A stretch of 64,000 bases of DNA from Hydrocarboniphaga effusa AP103 (GCF_000271305.1 NZ_AKGD01000001.1:2281501-2345500); one strand, 5' to 3'. Counted from the stretch's first letter, positions 42,757-51,913 are shown. The notes: generated from the letters alone by a model not told the origin. Numbers and translations: made by a program.

Positions 42757-43617
42757 ATGTCGGCGCGCCTCAATAAATTGGCGGAGTTGTTCAGTGCGGC
42801 TTCGTTTCGCGACCTTGCAGTGGTGGACTCACCGGCGTTCGTTCGCGCAATCGTCGATGACGCCGGCAAGGTGAACCTGGGGCGGCGCATGAAGGTTCGG
42901 TTGATGTTCGATCGGGCCTACGAGCTGCTTCTAGAGCACTACCGCTTCGAGTACATCTACAAGAACGCGATCACTCAGCAGCTGCTTCTCAACAAGCACA
43001 CCCTGGATAACGGACCTCTGGCCGCGCGGCTTTTGACCGAATTCGTGGTGGGCGAAGTGCGGGCCGACATTGCCGTCATGAATGGCACTTCGACGGTCTA
43101 CGAGGTGAAGTCGTCTTACGACACCTTGAATAGGCTGCCGAACCAGCTCCGGTGGTATTCGAAGTTGTTCGATCACATCAATGTCGTGACGGCCGATGAG
43201 ATGGTGGACGACGTCCTGAGGGGGCTGCCCGATTACGTCGGTGTCCTGGTACTCAATCATCAGGGCCAAATCGAAGAGCGGGTTCCGGCAAAGTCGAATA
43301 AAGCAAATTTGGATCTTCGGATCGCCTTTCTGGCGATGCGCGAGCGCGAGCTGATCGCGATCGCCCGGCAGCGGTTCGGGATCGAAGAATCGCAAGACTC
43401 CGTCGTCTTGGCCGCGTGCTGGGAGAGCTTCAAGGCCCTGGCGCCCGAGGAAGCGCACGGGATCATGGTCGAAACACTGCGTCAGCGTGCTATTCATCCC
43501 GCACAAATCAAACTCATCGAGTCGGCGCCCGGCAGCCTCAAGCATCATTCCATCGCCAAGATCATGAATATCGGTCATTGGCGAGCCTTGGTGCCGCAAC
43601 TCGACGTTGTGATCTAA
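42757..43617 (+). CDS. sce7726-like protein with PD-(D/E)XK nuclease motif
   Basis: 286 residues from the ATG at 42757, with GGAG six bases upstream. Residues 98-132 read like a PD-(D/E)XK core: Asp104 in VRADIAV, E116-x-K118 in TVYEVKSSYD, and Gln130 in LPNQLRWY. The overall sequence matches my recollection of the sce7726 family, a name from Sorangium, which occurs next to an sce7725 gene. The same order is seen here, 128 bp apart. A DNA-cutting role in defence is a reasonable inference from motif and island context; no biochemical function is established for the family as far as I know. Confidence 0.65.
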   Translation: MSARLNKLAELFSAASFRDLAVVDSPAFVRAIVDDAGKVNLGRRMKVRLMFDRAYELLLEHYRFEYIYKNAITQQLLLNKHTLDNGPLAARLLTEFVVGEVRADIAVMNGTSTVYEVKSSYDTLNRLPNQLRWYSKLFDHINVVTADEMVDDVLRGLPDYVGVLVLNHQGQIEERVPAKSNKANLDLRIAFLAMRERELIAIARQRFGIEESQDSVVLAACWESFKALAPEEAHGIMVETLRQRAIHPAQIKLIESAPGSLKHHSIAKIMNIGHWRALVPQLDVVI

Positions 43618-43683
43618 AGCGTGATCTAAGCCTCGCCTTCCGGCGTCCTCTGGACAAAAACTATAGAAACCGCCTTAGATGAC

Positions 43684-43725
43684 TTGACATACTCCCCGTT
43701 GACCGCATCCTCTAAAACTGGTCAA
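43684..43725 (+). promoter_or_regulatory. Possible promoter and dyad upstream of the sce7725-like gene
   Basis: TTGACA at 43684-43689 is a perfect -35; the best -10 (TCTAAA, 43711) is badly spaced. TTGACC (43699-43704) and GGTCAA (43720-43725) form a dyad with 15-bp spacing that could be an operator. Low certainty. Confidence 0.3.
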
Positions 43726-43745
43726 CAAGAAACCGGGGGGTTTTC

Positions 43746-44717
43746 ATGTATGTGCCGTTGTTGCATGCGCGCCAAGAAGAACGTCTGGCCGTCCGAGAGG
43801 TTGCGAATGCTCTCGTCGCCGCCGGCAACGTCAACCCGCTCTATATTCCCGTAAGAGACAAAAAGGGGAAGCCAGGAGTTGCCATACGGCAATTGGAATT
43901 CGCAGTCCGCGAAGTTTCCAAGGCAAGGCTACCGACCTATGTTCTGACGACCCCGTTTGCGCATAAAACGGATCCGGTGCAAAGCACCATCCTCAAAGTG
44001 ATGGAGGAATGCGACAGCCACGGGGTTACGATTCCTGTGGTCGCGGTAACGAGTGGCAAGCCACTTGCTACCTTGATCAAGGAAATTGCGGCGCTGAAGG
44101 GAAAACCTTTCGGGGTACTTCACCGTGGCGAAGCTGCCGATCCCGACAGGCTGCAGGTGGAGTTAGACAAGCATCAGATTGCCACCCACTTTTTTTTCGA
44201 AGGGGATTGCGATAATGCCTACTGCGATCGGTGGGAGTTCTCGAATCGAGTCTTATTGCAGGATGGATTTGCGCGGCAGCAGCGCAATGCTGACCATCGG
44301 CAGGGCGTCGACGAGGAGTACTCGGATCTGGCTTACCGCTACCGTAGGAAAGGCTTTGAAGGTTATGGCGATCACACGATAGTCGGAGAGATTTTTACTC
44401 CGACTGGCGGCGGTAAGGCGGCGATCACCGTCGCCATCCACCTGACCTTCCAGACCCTGGTAGCGAACCGACCGCAGTCGATCTGGATACGACATTTCCT
44501 ATCGGACGATTCGACAGCCACAGCGCCAAGGGCTGTATGCGTTCGGCAAGCGCTGGATAAACTGGGGCGATTTATCAACCAGCATCGAAGGGCTTTCGCG
44601 TTCTCCACCGCCTGCCAGTATTTCGCCGGGCCTCCAGCGTCGACGCCTAGTCTCGGTGTATTGAAGCGTCGATCGATCAAGCATCACCTGGAACTGATGT
44701 CGCACCTCAACCTATGA
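43746..44717 (+). CDS. sce7725-like (beta-family) protein
   Basis: 323 residues; the ATG follows a G-rich ribosome site. The N-terminus MYVPLLHARQEERLAVREVANAL, then PLYIPVRD, resembles the start of sce7725/beta-family proteins (MYxPxLRGRQxExxAL). No catalytic motif is obvious. An internal HFFFEGDCDNAYCDRWEF segment has two close Cys. Its partner in this and, from memory, other genomes is the sce7726 nuclease-like protein upstream. The 3' end overlaps the convergent PIN-like gene by 11 bp. The molecular role is unknown. Confidence 0.55.
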   Translation: MYVPLLHARQEERLAVREVANALVAAGNVNPLYIPVRDKKGKPGVAIRQLEFAVREVSKARLPTYVLTTPFAHKTDPVQSTILKVMEECDSHGVTIPVVAVTSGKPLATLIKEIAALKGKPFGVLHRGEAADPDRLQVELDKHQIATHFFFEGDCDNAYCDRWEFSNRVLLQDGFARQQRNADHRQGVDEEYSDLAYRYRRKGFEGYGDHTIVGEIFTPTGGGKAAITVAIHLTFQTLVANRPQSIWIRHFLSDDSTATAPRAVCVRQALDKLGRFINQHRRAFAFSTACQYFAGPPASTPSLGVLKRRSIKHHLELMSHLNL

Positions 44718-45330
44718 GGAGTGTTCCGGTTTCGGCCCGCAGTCGTTCAATATAGTCGCGCAAGGCGGGCTCCGCCTCAGTGCGCTTGGTGGTCAGCGAA
44801 GGCACCGAATTTGTCAGAGCGCCATCAGCAGCGGGATCGGCAATGATGCCCTTTCGGACGATGGCGTATCCGACGTTCTCGAACTGATCGAGAACGAACT
44901 GTTCTAGGCAGCAGACCCGGCTCGCCAGGCGGTCGGAGATATCCTTGCAAGCCGGCGTTCTCGCAACGGCTCGCAGTGCATTCTTGTCGCTGGTGAAAAC
45001 GATGCTCTCCGCATTGCAAGCGCCGGCCGATAGCCAGAGGGCGTCACCAGCATCAATGCCTTCCACCAGGTGGCAGGTGTTGATCAGCCCATGGCCACAA
45101 TCATCTAGCGAGACTCGTTGTGCCTGGCGGGCGAATGCAGCGAGATCGTCGCGCTGGGCCTCGGTCGCAAGCTTGCGTAGCGCGCCTCGCTTGGCCAGAT
45201 CGAACGTGCCGTCGATGGAAGGTTGGAGGTAGGGAACGATCTTTTGCTTGGTCAGGACGGACTGGAAGGTATCGAGCAGCTGGATGCGAGCCAGCTTCGC
45301 AACGAAGTCGTTGTCGATGATGGCGATCAC
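44707..45330 (-). CDS. PIN-like domain protein, candidate toxin RNase
   Basis: 207 residues from the GTG at 45330, eight bases after the stop of the peptidase gene. The N-terminus MIAIIDNDF supplies PIN-type acidic residues (D6/D8). IDAGDALWL (~D93/D96) and IVFTSDKNAL (D115) match the middle and C-terminal acidic positions and order of PIN nucleases. It is translated after the ImmA/IrrE gene in what looks like a two-gene operon, an arrangement known for toxin-antitoxin-like pairs where the metallopeptidase side controls the nuclease. Catalytic activity is inferred, not proven. Confidence 0.6.
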   Translation of the reverse strand: MIAIIDNDFVAKLARIQLLDTFQSVLTKQKIVPYLQPSIDGTFDLAKRGALRKLATEAQRDDLAAFARQAQRVSLDDCGHGLINTCHLVEGIDAGDALWLSAGACNAESIVFTSDKNALRAVARTPACKDISDRLASRVCCLEQFVLDQFENVGYAIVRKGIIADPAADGALTNSVPSLTTKRTEAEPALRDYIERLRAETGTLLIG

Positions 45331-45338
45331 GGTGGAAC

Positions 45339-46322
45339 TCAGAGCGCCAGGACTCTGTGCACGAACTCGCTGCGCTCCTCTGAGAGACGGTCCCAGTCCA
45401 GGTTCGGTGCTGCGTAGTCGCCGTTGATGAAGACGGGCGCGTTGGAGCCCGGCTCGATGCGCTGCAGTGCCATGAGCGCCAATGGCCACTGACGGCTATC
45501 CATGCCGTACCGCAGCGCCAAATGGCCCCGATCGACCTGCTGCTCCCGGGCGAGGTCCCTCAAGTTCCGCTCCAATTCGGCTCCGCGGATGTCCGCGGCC
45601 GGGGTCGCGATCGCCTGCGGCCCGCCGAGCACGGAGAGGGCGTAGACGTCAGCTTCGCGCTCCTGATCGTCCTCGGCCGGGCCGACGCCTTCCTCCTCGC
45701 CATCGACGATCAACTCGTTCTGGCCAAGGTGGCCTCGCGCGATGTGGCCCGCTTCATGAGCGAGATAAAACGCATGCCAGGCGTTCTCCCGGCGTCCGCT
45801 GCCCATGAGAATGACCGGACGACCATCGACATCCACCGCCATGCCGGAGGGGCGTGACAGTGGCGCGGGCCAGTCGCTGTAGTGGGCGACGGGTATGCCG
45901 TGGTTCCAAAGGTAGGTCAGTAGGCGCGGCAAGGTGACCGTCCCACCTGCCGCCAGCAGTTCGGCGCGCATCTGCGCTGGATCAGCGGGCAGCGGCGAGT
46001 AAGGAACGCGCGTGGCAGCCGATAACGCGCGGGCGAGCGAGTAGAACATTGAAGCCGCCGGTTCTAGGCTCGCAGCACTGGTGGCGCGAGTGCGCTTGAA
46101 CTTCGGAACGCTCGGCAGAGCTCCGAACGTGACTGCACGCCCTTCATCCAGGGATCGCAGATCGAGGCCAAGTTCCTTGGCCAGATGAACCTTTAGCTCA
46201 ACAAGTCCGCTGGGGGTCTCAGGCTGGTAGGCGTGCACCCAGGCAGGCAATACCCGTTCAAGGTAGGGCTTTCGAATCCCGACCTTGGCGACCCGCCTGA
46301 GTAATTGCTGGACTGATTCCAT
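45339..46322 (-). CDS. ImmA/IrrE family metallopeptidase
   Basis: 327 residues from the ATG at 46322. Residues 189-193 read HEAGH, the zinc/catalytic motif, in AFYLAHEAGHIARGHL. A third ligand is likely E223 in QEREADVYA. This is the ImmA/IrrE (COG2856) layout, preceded by an N-terminal region of ~110 residues without a clear HTH. Such peptidases cleave repressors in response to DNA damage or phage cues (ImmA on ImmR, IrrE/PprI on DdrO). It is divergent from a LexA-like repressor and upstream of a PIN-like gene, which makes these natural candidates for its target and partner. Confidence 0.8.
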   Translation of the reverse strand: MESVQQLLRRVAKVGIRKPYLERVLPAWVHAYQPETPSGLVELKVHLAKELGLDLRSLDEGRAVTFGALPSVPKFKRTRATSAASLEPAASMFYSLARALSAATRVPYSPLPADPAQMRAELLAAGGTVTLPRLLTYLWNHGIPVAHYSDWPAPLSRPSGMAVDVDGRPVILMGSGRRENAWHAFYLAHEAGHIARGHLGQNELIVDGEEEGVGPAEDDQEREADVYALSVLGGPQAIATPAADIRGAELERNLRDLAREQQVDRGHLALRYGMDSRQWPLALMALQRIEPGSNAPVFINGDYAAPNLDWDRLSEERSEFVHRVLAL

Positions 46323-46474
46323 TGACCTACCACTCACCAAGCAAACGGGCCTTGCGGCCGCCGAAACCGCTGCCGTCCGAGATCTTAGCGTCCGAAGCAC
46401 GGGAGGCTCGTCGCTCCCGCCTCGTTGTCTGCGCAACAACGGAGCCAAAGCGCATCGTCAGCAAGTTGCGAATG

Positions 46475-46492
46475 ATAGAATATACATTCTAT
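46475..46492. promoter_or_regulatory. Palindromic operator between the peptidase and LexA-like genes
   Basis: ATAGAAT (46475-46481), spacer ATAC, ATTCTAT (46486-46492): a perfect 7-bp inverted repeat in the 188-bp divergent region, 18 bp before the LexA-like start codon. It overlaps AT-rich -10-like sequence (TATACA). Probably the site where the repressor controls itself and perhaps the divergent operon. Confidence 0.6.
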
Positions 46493-46510
46493 GAAACGAA
46501 TTTTCATCCT

Positions 46511-47095
46511 ATGAGGGGGCACTCGGATGGCTGGCGCCTAGAACGGTTGAGGGACTACCACGCCCGGGAACGTTCCCTCCCGACCTACCAGGGTATAGCG
46601 GACCTGCTTGGATACGCCTCGACTTCAGCGGCTGCAGCGCTGGTCAGCCGGCTGGTCGGAAGTCGACACCTTCAGAAGGGGTCTGGCGGCCGGGTCGTGC
46701 CGGGAGAGCGATTCTTTGAGCGGTTGCTGTCGGACGCCAGGGTGCCGGCGGGCTCGCCGATAGATATGGATGACGTCGGCATCAGCGCTATCGACATCGA
46801 CCGCCAGCTCGTTCGATTCCCCTCCAGGACTTTCGTGGCGCAGATCGAGGGGGAGTCGATGATCGAGGCGGGTCTGCTCGACAAGGACTTCGTGGTTGCC
46901 GAGCGAGAATCGCATTGCCGGCATGGAGACATCGTCGTGGCGCTCGTGGATGGCAGCGTCACGGTCAAGTACCTGCGGGACGAGAACGGAGAGGTGTTCC
47001 TTCGCCCCGCAAACAAAGCTCACACCGATATTCGGCCGAAACGAGAGCTGCAGATATTGGGCCTCGTGGTCGGCAGCTTTCGGAAGATGGTCTGA
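46511..47095 (+). CDS. LexA-like self-cleaving (S24) transcriptional repressor
   Basis: 194 residues from the ATG at 46511. The N-terminal ~60 residues contain a winged-HTH-like segment (LPTYQGIADLLGYASTSAAAALVSRLV), as in LexA. VPAGSP at 78-83 supplies the Ala-Gly cleavage bond. Ser116 in EGESMIEAGL and Lys153 in VTVKYLR form the S24 dyad. It should repress in the cytoplasm and be inactivated by RecA-stimulated autocleavage. A palindrome lies just upstream. The GHKL-nuclease gene follows 130 bp later on the same strand, so cargo expression may be tied to DNA damage. The chromosomal LexA is not in view, so this is most likely an element-encoded copy. Confidence 0.82.
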   Translation: MRGHSDGWRLERLRDYHARERSLPTYQGIADLLGYASTSAAAALVSRLVGSRHLQKGSGGRVVPGERFFERLLSDARVPAGSPIDMDDVGISAIDIDRQLVRFPSRTFVAQIEGESMIEAGLLDKDFVVAERESHCRHGDIVVALVDGSVTVKYLRDENGEVFLRPANKAHTDIRPKRELQILGLVVGSFRKMV

Positions 47096-47225
47096 AAGGC
47101 CATAAATCGGATACCGAGGGGGCAAGCCTCGGGAGCCATCTGTGCATACAATTCATCACAATGCCAACGACAACAAAACAGGCGGTTACCTCAGGGACTC
47201 TTATGCCCCACAGGAGGCTGCTGCC

Positions 47226-49277
47226 ATGACGATCAGCACCAACCTGCGGGGTCGCCTGCGGAACACCTCGTTACCCCTGGCGAAGGGGCTGATGCCTCTC
47301 TTTGAGGCGGTTACGAATTCGCTCCAGGCGATCGCGGCTTTGCATCCGACAGAGCCTTCAGCTGGAAGCATCCTTGTCGAAATTTTGCGCCGAACTCAGG
47401 CGCCTCTGGCGCTGGCTGATCCGAAGAGCAAGAGCTGGTTTGTTCCTACGGAACCCATTGTCGGATTCCGCGTTGTCGACGACGGTATCGGATTCGACGA
47501 TCGCAACTTCAAGTCGTTCGAGCAGCTCGACACCGACCACAAGGAGCGTGAGGGTTGCCGTGGTGTCGGCCGGCTTCTTTGGCTCAAAGCGTTCAAGAGC
47601 GCCTCGATTGTAAGCACCTACGAACACGCCGATGGTGTCTGGAAGCAGCGTCGCTTTACATTTGACGATCGACAGGGCGTCAGCTTGCCGGTCGTTGAGG
47701 ACGTGCAGTCGGCCAAGGCTCGGCGAACAGAAGTTCACTTGGATGCATTTCTCGAAGGCTACCGTGACAAGTCTCCCAAGACTGGTGACGTTATTGCACG
47801 GGCTATTTTCGAGCATTGCCTTTGGTACTTCTTACGGGACGGCGGCGCCCCCGACATCACGATCAAGGATGGTGCGGAAGCTATCCCACTAGAGACGGTC
47901 TACAACGAGTACATGTACTCGTCGACTAAAAAGACACAGCTCGAAATCCAGGGGCATGCGTTTGAACTGACCCATCTCAAGCTGAGGACCAGCATCGCCA
48001 AACAACCGTTCATCTCGCTGTGTGCGGGCGGTCGGATGGTAGAGGAAGAGGCGCTACGGCCGCTCATCCCAGGGTTGTTGTCAAAGGTGCGCGATCCGGA
48101 AGGTGACTTCGTATATGCCTGCCATGTGACATCACCATATCTGAATTCCCATGTGCGGCCCGAACGAATCGGCTTCGACATGATGGAATCCTCGGACCTG
48201 CATACCGAAGGCGAGGTGACGCGTTCAGAGCTTCGCTCGGTGATTGCTGAATCGGCAAAGGCTTTTCTCAAGGCTCATCTGGAAGATGGGAAGAATGCGG
48301 CTCGTGCCCGCGTGGAGTCTTTCGTAGCTCGCAAGGCGCCACGTTATCGTCCGATCCTCGCCCACATCGACGAAGACAAGCTCATCGTCGACCCCGAGAT
48401 CTCGGATCGCGAACTGGATCTGCTCCTTCATAAGCACCTCGCCGAGATCGAGGGTGGGCTCATTGCTGAAGGGCACGCGATCATGCGATTTGGAGAGAAG
48501 GAATCCGTCGAAGGCTACCGCGAGCGCTTACAGCGGTATATGTCCAAGATCGACGATCTGAAGAAGTCAGATCTTGCCAACTATGTCTTCCACCGCAAGG
48601 TCATTCTCGACATCTTTGCACAGGCGACTCAGATCGGAGTGGATGGAAAGTACAAGCGAGAGGATGTGCTGCACGAGATGATCATGCCGATGCGTAGATC
48701 GTCGGACGAAGCGCACTTCGATAGCTTCAATCTGTGGCTGATAGATGAGCGCCTAGCCTTTCACGACTACCTGGCGTCGGATATGCCGCTGACATCGATG
48801 CCGATTACCGACTCGATCGAGACTAAAGAACCCGACCTCGTCGCTCTCAACGTCTACGACGAGCCGATTTTGGTATCTGATCGAAAGATGGCACCGTTTG
48901 CTGCCTTGACGATTGTCGAAATCAAAAGGCCTATGCGCAACGACGCTGCACCGGGTGAAGACAAGGATCCACTCGAGCAGGTTCTCGGCTATCTGGATCG
49001 GCTGCGCTCTGGAGAGATTACGCATCCGAGTGGGCGTCCGATTCCCAATGCGAAGGAAATGCCTGGGTTCTGTTATGTGGTTAGCGATCTCACGCCAAAG
49101 TTCATCCATCGCTGCCGCATGCTGAATCTGCATCCGACGAGTGACGGTATGGGCTTCTTCGGCTACAACGATGCGTTCAAGGCTTATATCGAAGTGAGTT
49201 CCTACGACCGACTTCTAGTCTCCGCTCGTGAACGCAATCGTGCCTTCTTCGACAAGCTCGGGCTCCCTACAAACTGA
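47226..49277 (+). CDS. GHKL ATPase with C-terminal PD-(D/E)XK-like domain
   Basis: 683 residues; AGGAGG eight bases before the ATG at 47226 fixes the start. N-terminal GHKL/HATPase motifs: N-box E27-AVT-N31, VVDDGIGF (85-90), and GCRGVGRLLWL (110-120). The C-terminal ~150 residues show a nuclease-type core: Asp537 in EPDLVALN, E565-x-K567 in IVEIKRP, and Gln585 in LEQVLGYLD. The combination resembles MutL/topoisomerase-like ATPases coupled to nucleases in defence islands. No signal or membrane segment. Sequence is AT-richer than the core genes, consistent with transfer. Cutting of foreign DNA controlled by ATP-driven dimerisation is a hypothesis. Confidence 0.65.
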   Translation: MTISTNLRGRLRNTSLPLAKGLMPLFEAVTNSLQAIAALHPTEPSAGSILVEILRRTQAPLALADPKSKSWFVPTEPIVGFRVVDDGIGFDDRNFKSFEQLDTDHKEREGCRGVGRLLWLKAFKSASIVSTYEHADGVWKQRRFTFDDRQGVSLPVVEDVQSAKARRTEVHLDAFLEGYRDKSPKTGDVIARAIFEHCLWYFLRDGGAPDITIKDGAEAIPLETVYNEYMYSSTKKTQLEIQGHAFELTHLKLRTSIAKQPFISLCAGGRMVEEEALRPLIPGLLSKVRDPEGDFVYACHVTSPYLNSHVRPERIGFDMMESSDLHTEGEVTRSELRSVIAESAKAFLKAHLEDGKNAARARVESFVARKAPRYRPILAHIDEDKLIVDPEISDRELDLLLHKHLAEIEGGLIAEGHAIMRFGEKESVEGYRERLQRYMSKIDDLKKSDLANYVFHRKVILDIFAQATQIGVDGKYKREDVLHEMIMPMRRSSDEAHFDSFNLWLIDERLAFHDYLASDMPLTSMPITDSIETKEPDLVALNVYDEPILVSDRKMAPFAALTIVEIKRPMRNDAAPGEDKDPLEQVLGYLDRLRSGEITHPSGRPIPNAKEMPGFCYVVSDLTPKFIHRCRMLNLHPTSDGMGFFGYNDAFKAYIEVSSYDRLLVSARERNRAFFDKLGLPTN

Positions 49278-49580
49278 CTTAACCAGATGGGTTTTGCCGG
49301 TGCCGGGGCCGCCGACGAGCACGATGTTTCGCGCTTCGCTCATGAAGCTGCCTTCGTAGAGATGGCGCACCTGCTGCTCATTGACTGGAGACTCAGCGAA
49401 TTCGTAGCTGTCCAGGTCGCGATAGACCGGGAATTTCGCCGCTGCCATTTGATAGCGGATCGAGCGGGCTTGACGCTCGGCGGTCTCGGCTTGCAGCAAT
49501 CGCCCGACGACTTCCAGCGGTGTCCGGCTGCGCTTCATGCCTTCGTCGGGCACTTCGTCGAAACCCGAACAACCTGATCG
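49278..49580 (-). pseudogene. istB fragment (IS21-family helper ATPase)
   Basis: The minus strand reads RTPLEVVGRLLQAETAERQARSIRYQM, KFPVYRDLDSYEFAESPVNEQQVRHLYEG and the Walker A GGPGTGKTHL. It then ends at the stop of the GHKL gene; downstream residues are not IstB. The C-terminal two thirds and the partner istA are absent. It could be the source of the repeat-type ends of the island, as IS21 elements have multiple terminal repeats, but no sequence link is visible. Confidence 0.75.
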
Positions 49581-49625
49581 GCCTTCTACCTGCTTTGTAA
49601 TGTAGCTTCAAAATTCGCGGATACC

Positions 49626-49670
49626 GCCTCTCCAGGTTAACCAATGCCCATTCCGGGCACGAGGAGAGGC
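49626..49670 (+). promoter_or_regulatory. Hairpin that hides the ribosome-binding site of the next gene
   Basis: GCCTCTCC (49626-49633) pairs perfectly with GGAGAGGC (49663-49670), which is the Shine-Dalgarno of the ATG at 49673. An inner TGCCC/GGGCA stem (49645-49659) stacks inside. In this fold translation would be blocked, suggesting post-transcriptional control. Confidence 0.45.
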
Positions 49671-49672
49671 AC

Positions 49673-49982
49673 ATGCAGTTTCATCTCAACTGTGGTCTGC
49701 GTCAGAGCGGCAGCTGGAACGCCGGTGAATCCGCTCACTACATGCGGAATTCGTTCTATCACTTCACGCCGGATCCGAGCGGGCTCTTGAAGCGCTTTGG
49801 CAACAACACGGTCGTAATCGTCAGCGCCGATTCGAACAAGGCCTATGCCGCATTCAAATCGGGAATGAGTTTGGCCGATCGTTTCAAAAACAACCTGTTG
49901 GTTTCGTACCGCGTACGATTTCCTTGCGGCACTGAAGTCTCGGTTCTCGAAAGCGAGCTTCGTGAGAATAAGGACTTTCTAC
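49673..49982 (+). pseudogene. Small hypothetical gene interrupted by IS66
   Basis: The 5' part encodes ~103 residues (MQFHLNCGLRQSGSWNAGES ... LRENKDFL) of unrecognised family. IS66 with its 8-bp duplication interrupts it at 49982. Removing the element and one duplication restores the frame, which then adds LAPIED and stops at 52372, for a 109-residue ancestral protein. The terminator at 52387 fits that 3' end. The RBS lies in a hairpin. Currently translation would run ~11 codons into the IS. Confidence 0.6.
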
Positions 49983-50001
49983 GTAAGCGTCCAGAGACTA
50001 C

Positions 50002-51537
50002 CTATAGCGGGAGCTGAGCGGCGACATTCCAGGGCAGCAGCTCATCAAGCTTGTTGATGGAATGATCTGCGATGCGATCGAGCACATGCCGCAGATAGGC
50101 TTCGGGGTTGAGTCCGTTGAGCTTGGCCGTGCCGATCAGGCTGTAGATCGCAGCGGCACGCACGCCGCCGGCATCGGAGCCGCAGAAGAGAAAATTCTTG
50201 CGCCCGAGCGCGACGACGCGCAGGGATCGCTCCGCTGCGTTGTTGTCGATTTCCAGATTCCCGTCGTCGCGATAGCGCGTCAGCGCCGGCCAGCGTGAGG
50301 TGGCGTAGCGAATCGCCTTGGCGAGTTCGGATTTCGTCGAGAGCGTGCCGACGGTTTGATCGAACCAGCCCTTCAGTTCTTGCAGCAGTGGTCCGGCGCG
50401 CGATTGCCGTTGTGCTTTTCGCTCTTGTGCTGGTTTACCGCGAATGTCTTGCTCGACGACATACAAAGCGCCGATGCGATCGAGGGCTTGCTTGGCGATG
50501 GGCGAGGCATTGGCCTGGTGGATGTCGAAGAATTTTCTTCGCACGTGCGCCCAGCAGGCGGCTTCCTGGATCTTGCCGCCGCCGTAGAGGTGATGAAAAC
50601 CGGCGTAACCATCGGCCTGCAGCGTGCCTTCAAAACGGCTCAGGTGCCGCTTCGGATGCTCGCCCTTGCGATCGGGCGTGTAGCGGAAGAGCACCGCTGC
50701 GGGAGTCTGGCTGCCAGCCGGGCGATCGTCGCGCACGTAAGTCCACAGCCGTCCGGTCTTGGTTTTCCCATTGCCTGGCGCGAGCACTGGCACCGGCGTG
50801 TCGTCCGCATGAATCTTGGTCGCGCTCATCACGTGCGCGGCAATGCGTTCGACCAGCGGGGCGAGTAGCGCCGCGCTGCCGCCGACCCATTCGGCCAGCG
50901 TCGAGCGCTCGATCTCGACACCTTCACGGGCGTAAATCTCGCTTTGCCGATACAGCGGCAGGGAGTCGCCGTACTTGCTGACCAGCACATGCGCCAGCAG
51001 GCCAGCGCCGGCCAGGCCACGGGCGATCGGCCGTGAAGGTGCCGAGGCCTGGACGATGCGCGAGCAGGCATCACAGGCGCACTTGGGGCGCACGTGCTGA
51101 ATCACTTTCCAGTGCGCCGGCACGTAATCGAGCATTTCCGAAACATCTTCGCCGATCGGCCGCAGCGCGCCGCCGCAGTCGGGGCACGCCGATGCCGGCG
51201 CATGGACGATGGACTCGCGCGGCAGGTGATCGGGCAATGGCTTGCGGGCAGGTTTCTGCCTGGCTTCCGTGGCCGCTGAAACGACCGGTACCGCGTCGGG
51301 TGTCTGCAGCTCCTCGATCAGCAATTCGAGCTGCTCGATCTCACGGTCGAGCTTCTCGCTCTTGGCGCCAAACTGCATGCGCTTGAGGCGTGCCAGCTGG
51401 ATCAGCAGCTTGTCGATCTGGGCATCGCGATGGCGCAGCACGCTGCGCAGCGTCGACAGCTCGGCGGCATGCGACTGCACCAGCGCACGCAGCGCTTCGA
51501 CGGTATCGGGCAGATCGGATTCGGGCGCATCGAGCAT
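50002..51537 (-). CDS. tnpC: IS66 TnpC transposase, copy A
   Basis: 511 residues from the ATG at 51537; a TTG five codons earlier is in frame. Domains in order: N-terminal leucine-rich coiled coil ([19 protein letters not shown]), zinc-finger-like ACPDCGGAL with CACDACS, and DDE transposase with [25 protein letters not shown] and [19 protein letters not shown]. The C-terminal IS66 tail ([15 protein letters not shown]) is present. The protein is identical to that of copy B. Confidence 0.93.
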   Translation of the reverse strand: MLDAPESDLPDTVEALRALVQSHAAELSTLRSVLRHRDAQIDKLLIQLARLKRMQFGAKSEKLDREIEQLELLIEELQTPDAVPVVSAATEARQKPARKPLPDHLPRESIVHAPASACPDCGGALRPIGEDVSEMLDYVPAHWKVIQHVRPKCACDACSRIVQASAPSRPIARGLAGAGLLAHVLVSKYGDSLPLYRQSEIYAREGVEIERSTLAEWVGGSAALLAPLVERIAAHVMSATKIHADDTPVPVLAPGNGKTKTGRLWTYVRDDRPAGSQTPAAVLFRYTPDRKGEHPKRHLSRFEGTLQADGYAGFHHLYGGGKIQEAACWAHVRRKFFDIHQANASPIAKQALDRIGALYVVEQDIRGKPAQERKAQRQSRAGPLLQELKGWFDQTVGTLSTKSELAKAIRYATSRWPALTRYRDDGNLEIDNNAAERSLRVVALGRKNFLFCGSDAGGVRAAAIYSLIGTAKLNGLNPEAYLRHVLDRIADHSINKLDELLPWNVAAQLPL

Positions 51538-51565
51538 GGCATCTCGATGCAAAAAGCTTGCAGAA

Positions 51566-51913
51566 TCAGGCGGCTTTCGAGGGTTTTGTGGTGCGTTCCG
51601 GTCGTCGCCAGTCGATGCCTTCGAGCAGCATCGAGAGCTGGGCTGCGGTCAGATGCACGCGGCCCGACTCCGCCTTCGGCCAGACGAAGCGGCCGCGCTC
51701 CAGTCGCTTCGATAGCAGACACAAGCCGTCACCGTCCCACCACAGCAGCTTGAGCTGATCGCCGCGGCGACCGCGAAAGGCGAAGACATGGCCCGAGAAC
51801 GGATCATCTGCGAGCACCTGCTGCACCCGTGCCGATAAACCATCGAAGCCTTTGCGCATGTCCGTCACGCCGGCCGCGATCCACACCTGTGTGCTGGCTG
51901 GCAAACCGATCAT
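51566..51913 (-). CDS. tnpB: IS66 TnpB (Orf2) accessory protein, copy A
   Basis: 115 residues, the IS66 Orf2 protein: [49 protein letters not shown]. Its role in transposition is required but not biochemically defined. It overlaps the tnpA stop by 4 nt and lies 28 bp before tnpC. Confidence 0.92.
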   Translation of the reverse strand: MIGLPASTQVWIAAGVTDMRKGFDGLSARVQQVLADDPFSGHVFAFRGRRGDQLKLLWWDGDGLCLLSKRLERGRFVWPKAESGRVHLTAAQLSMLLEGIDWRRPERTTKPSKAA

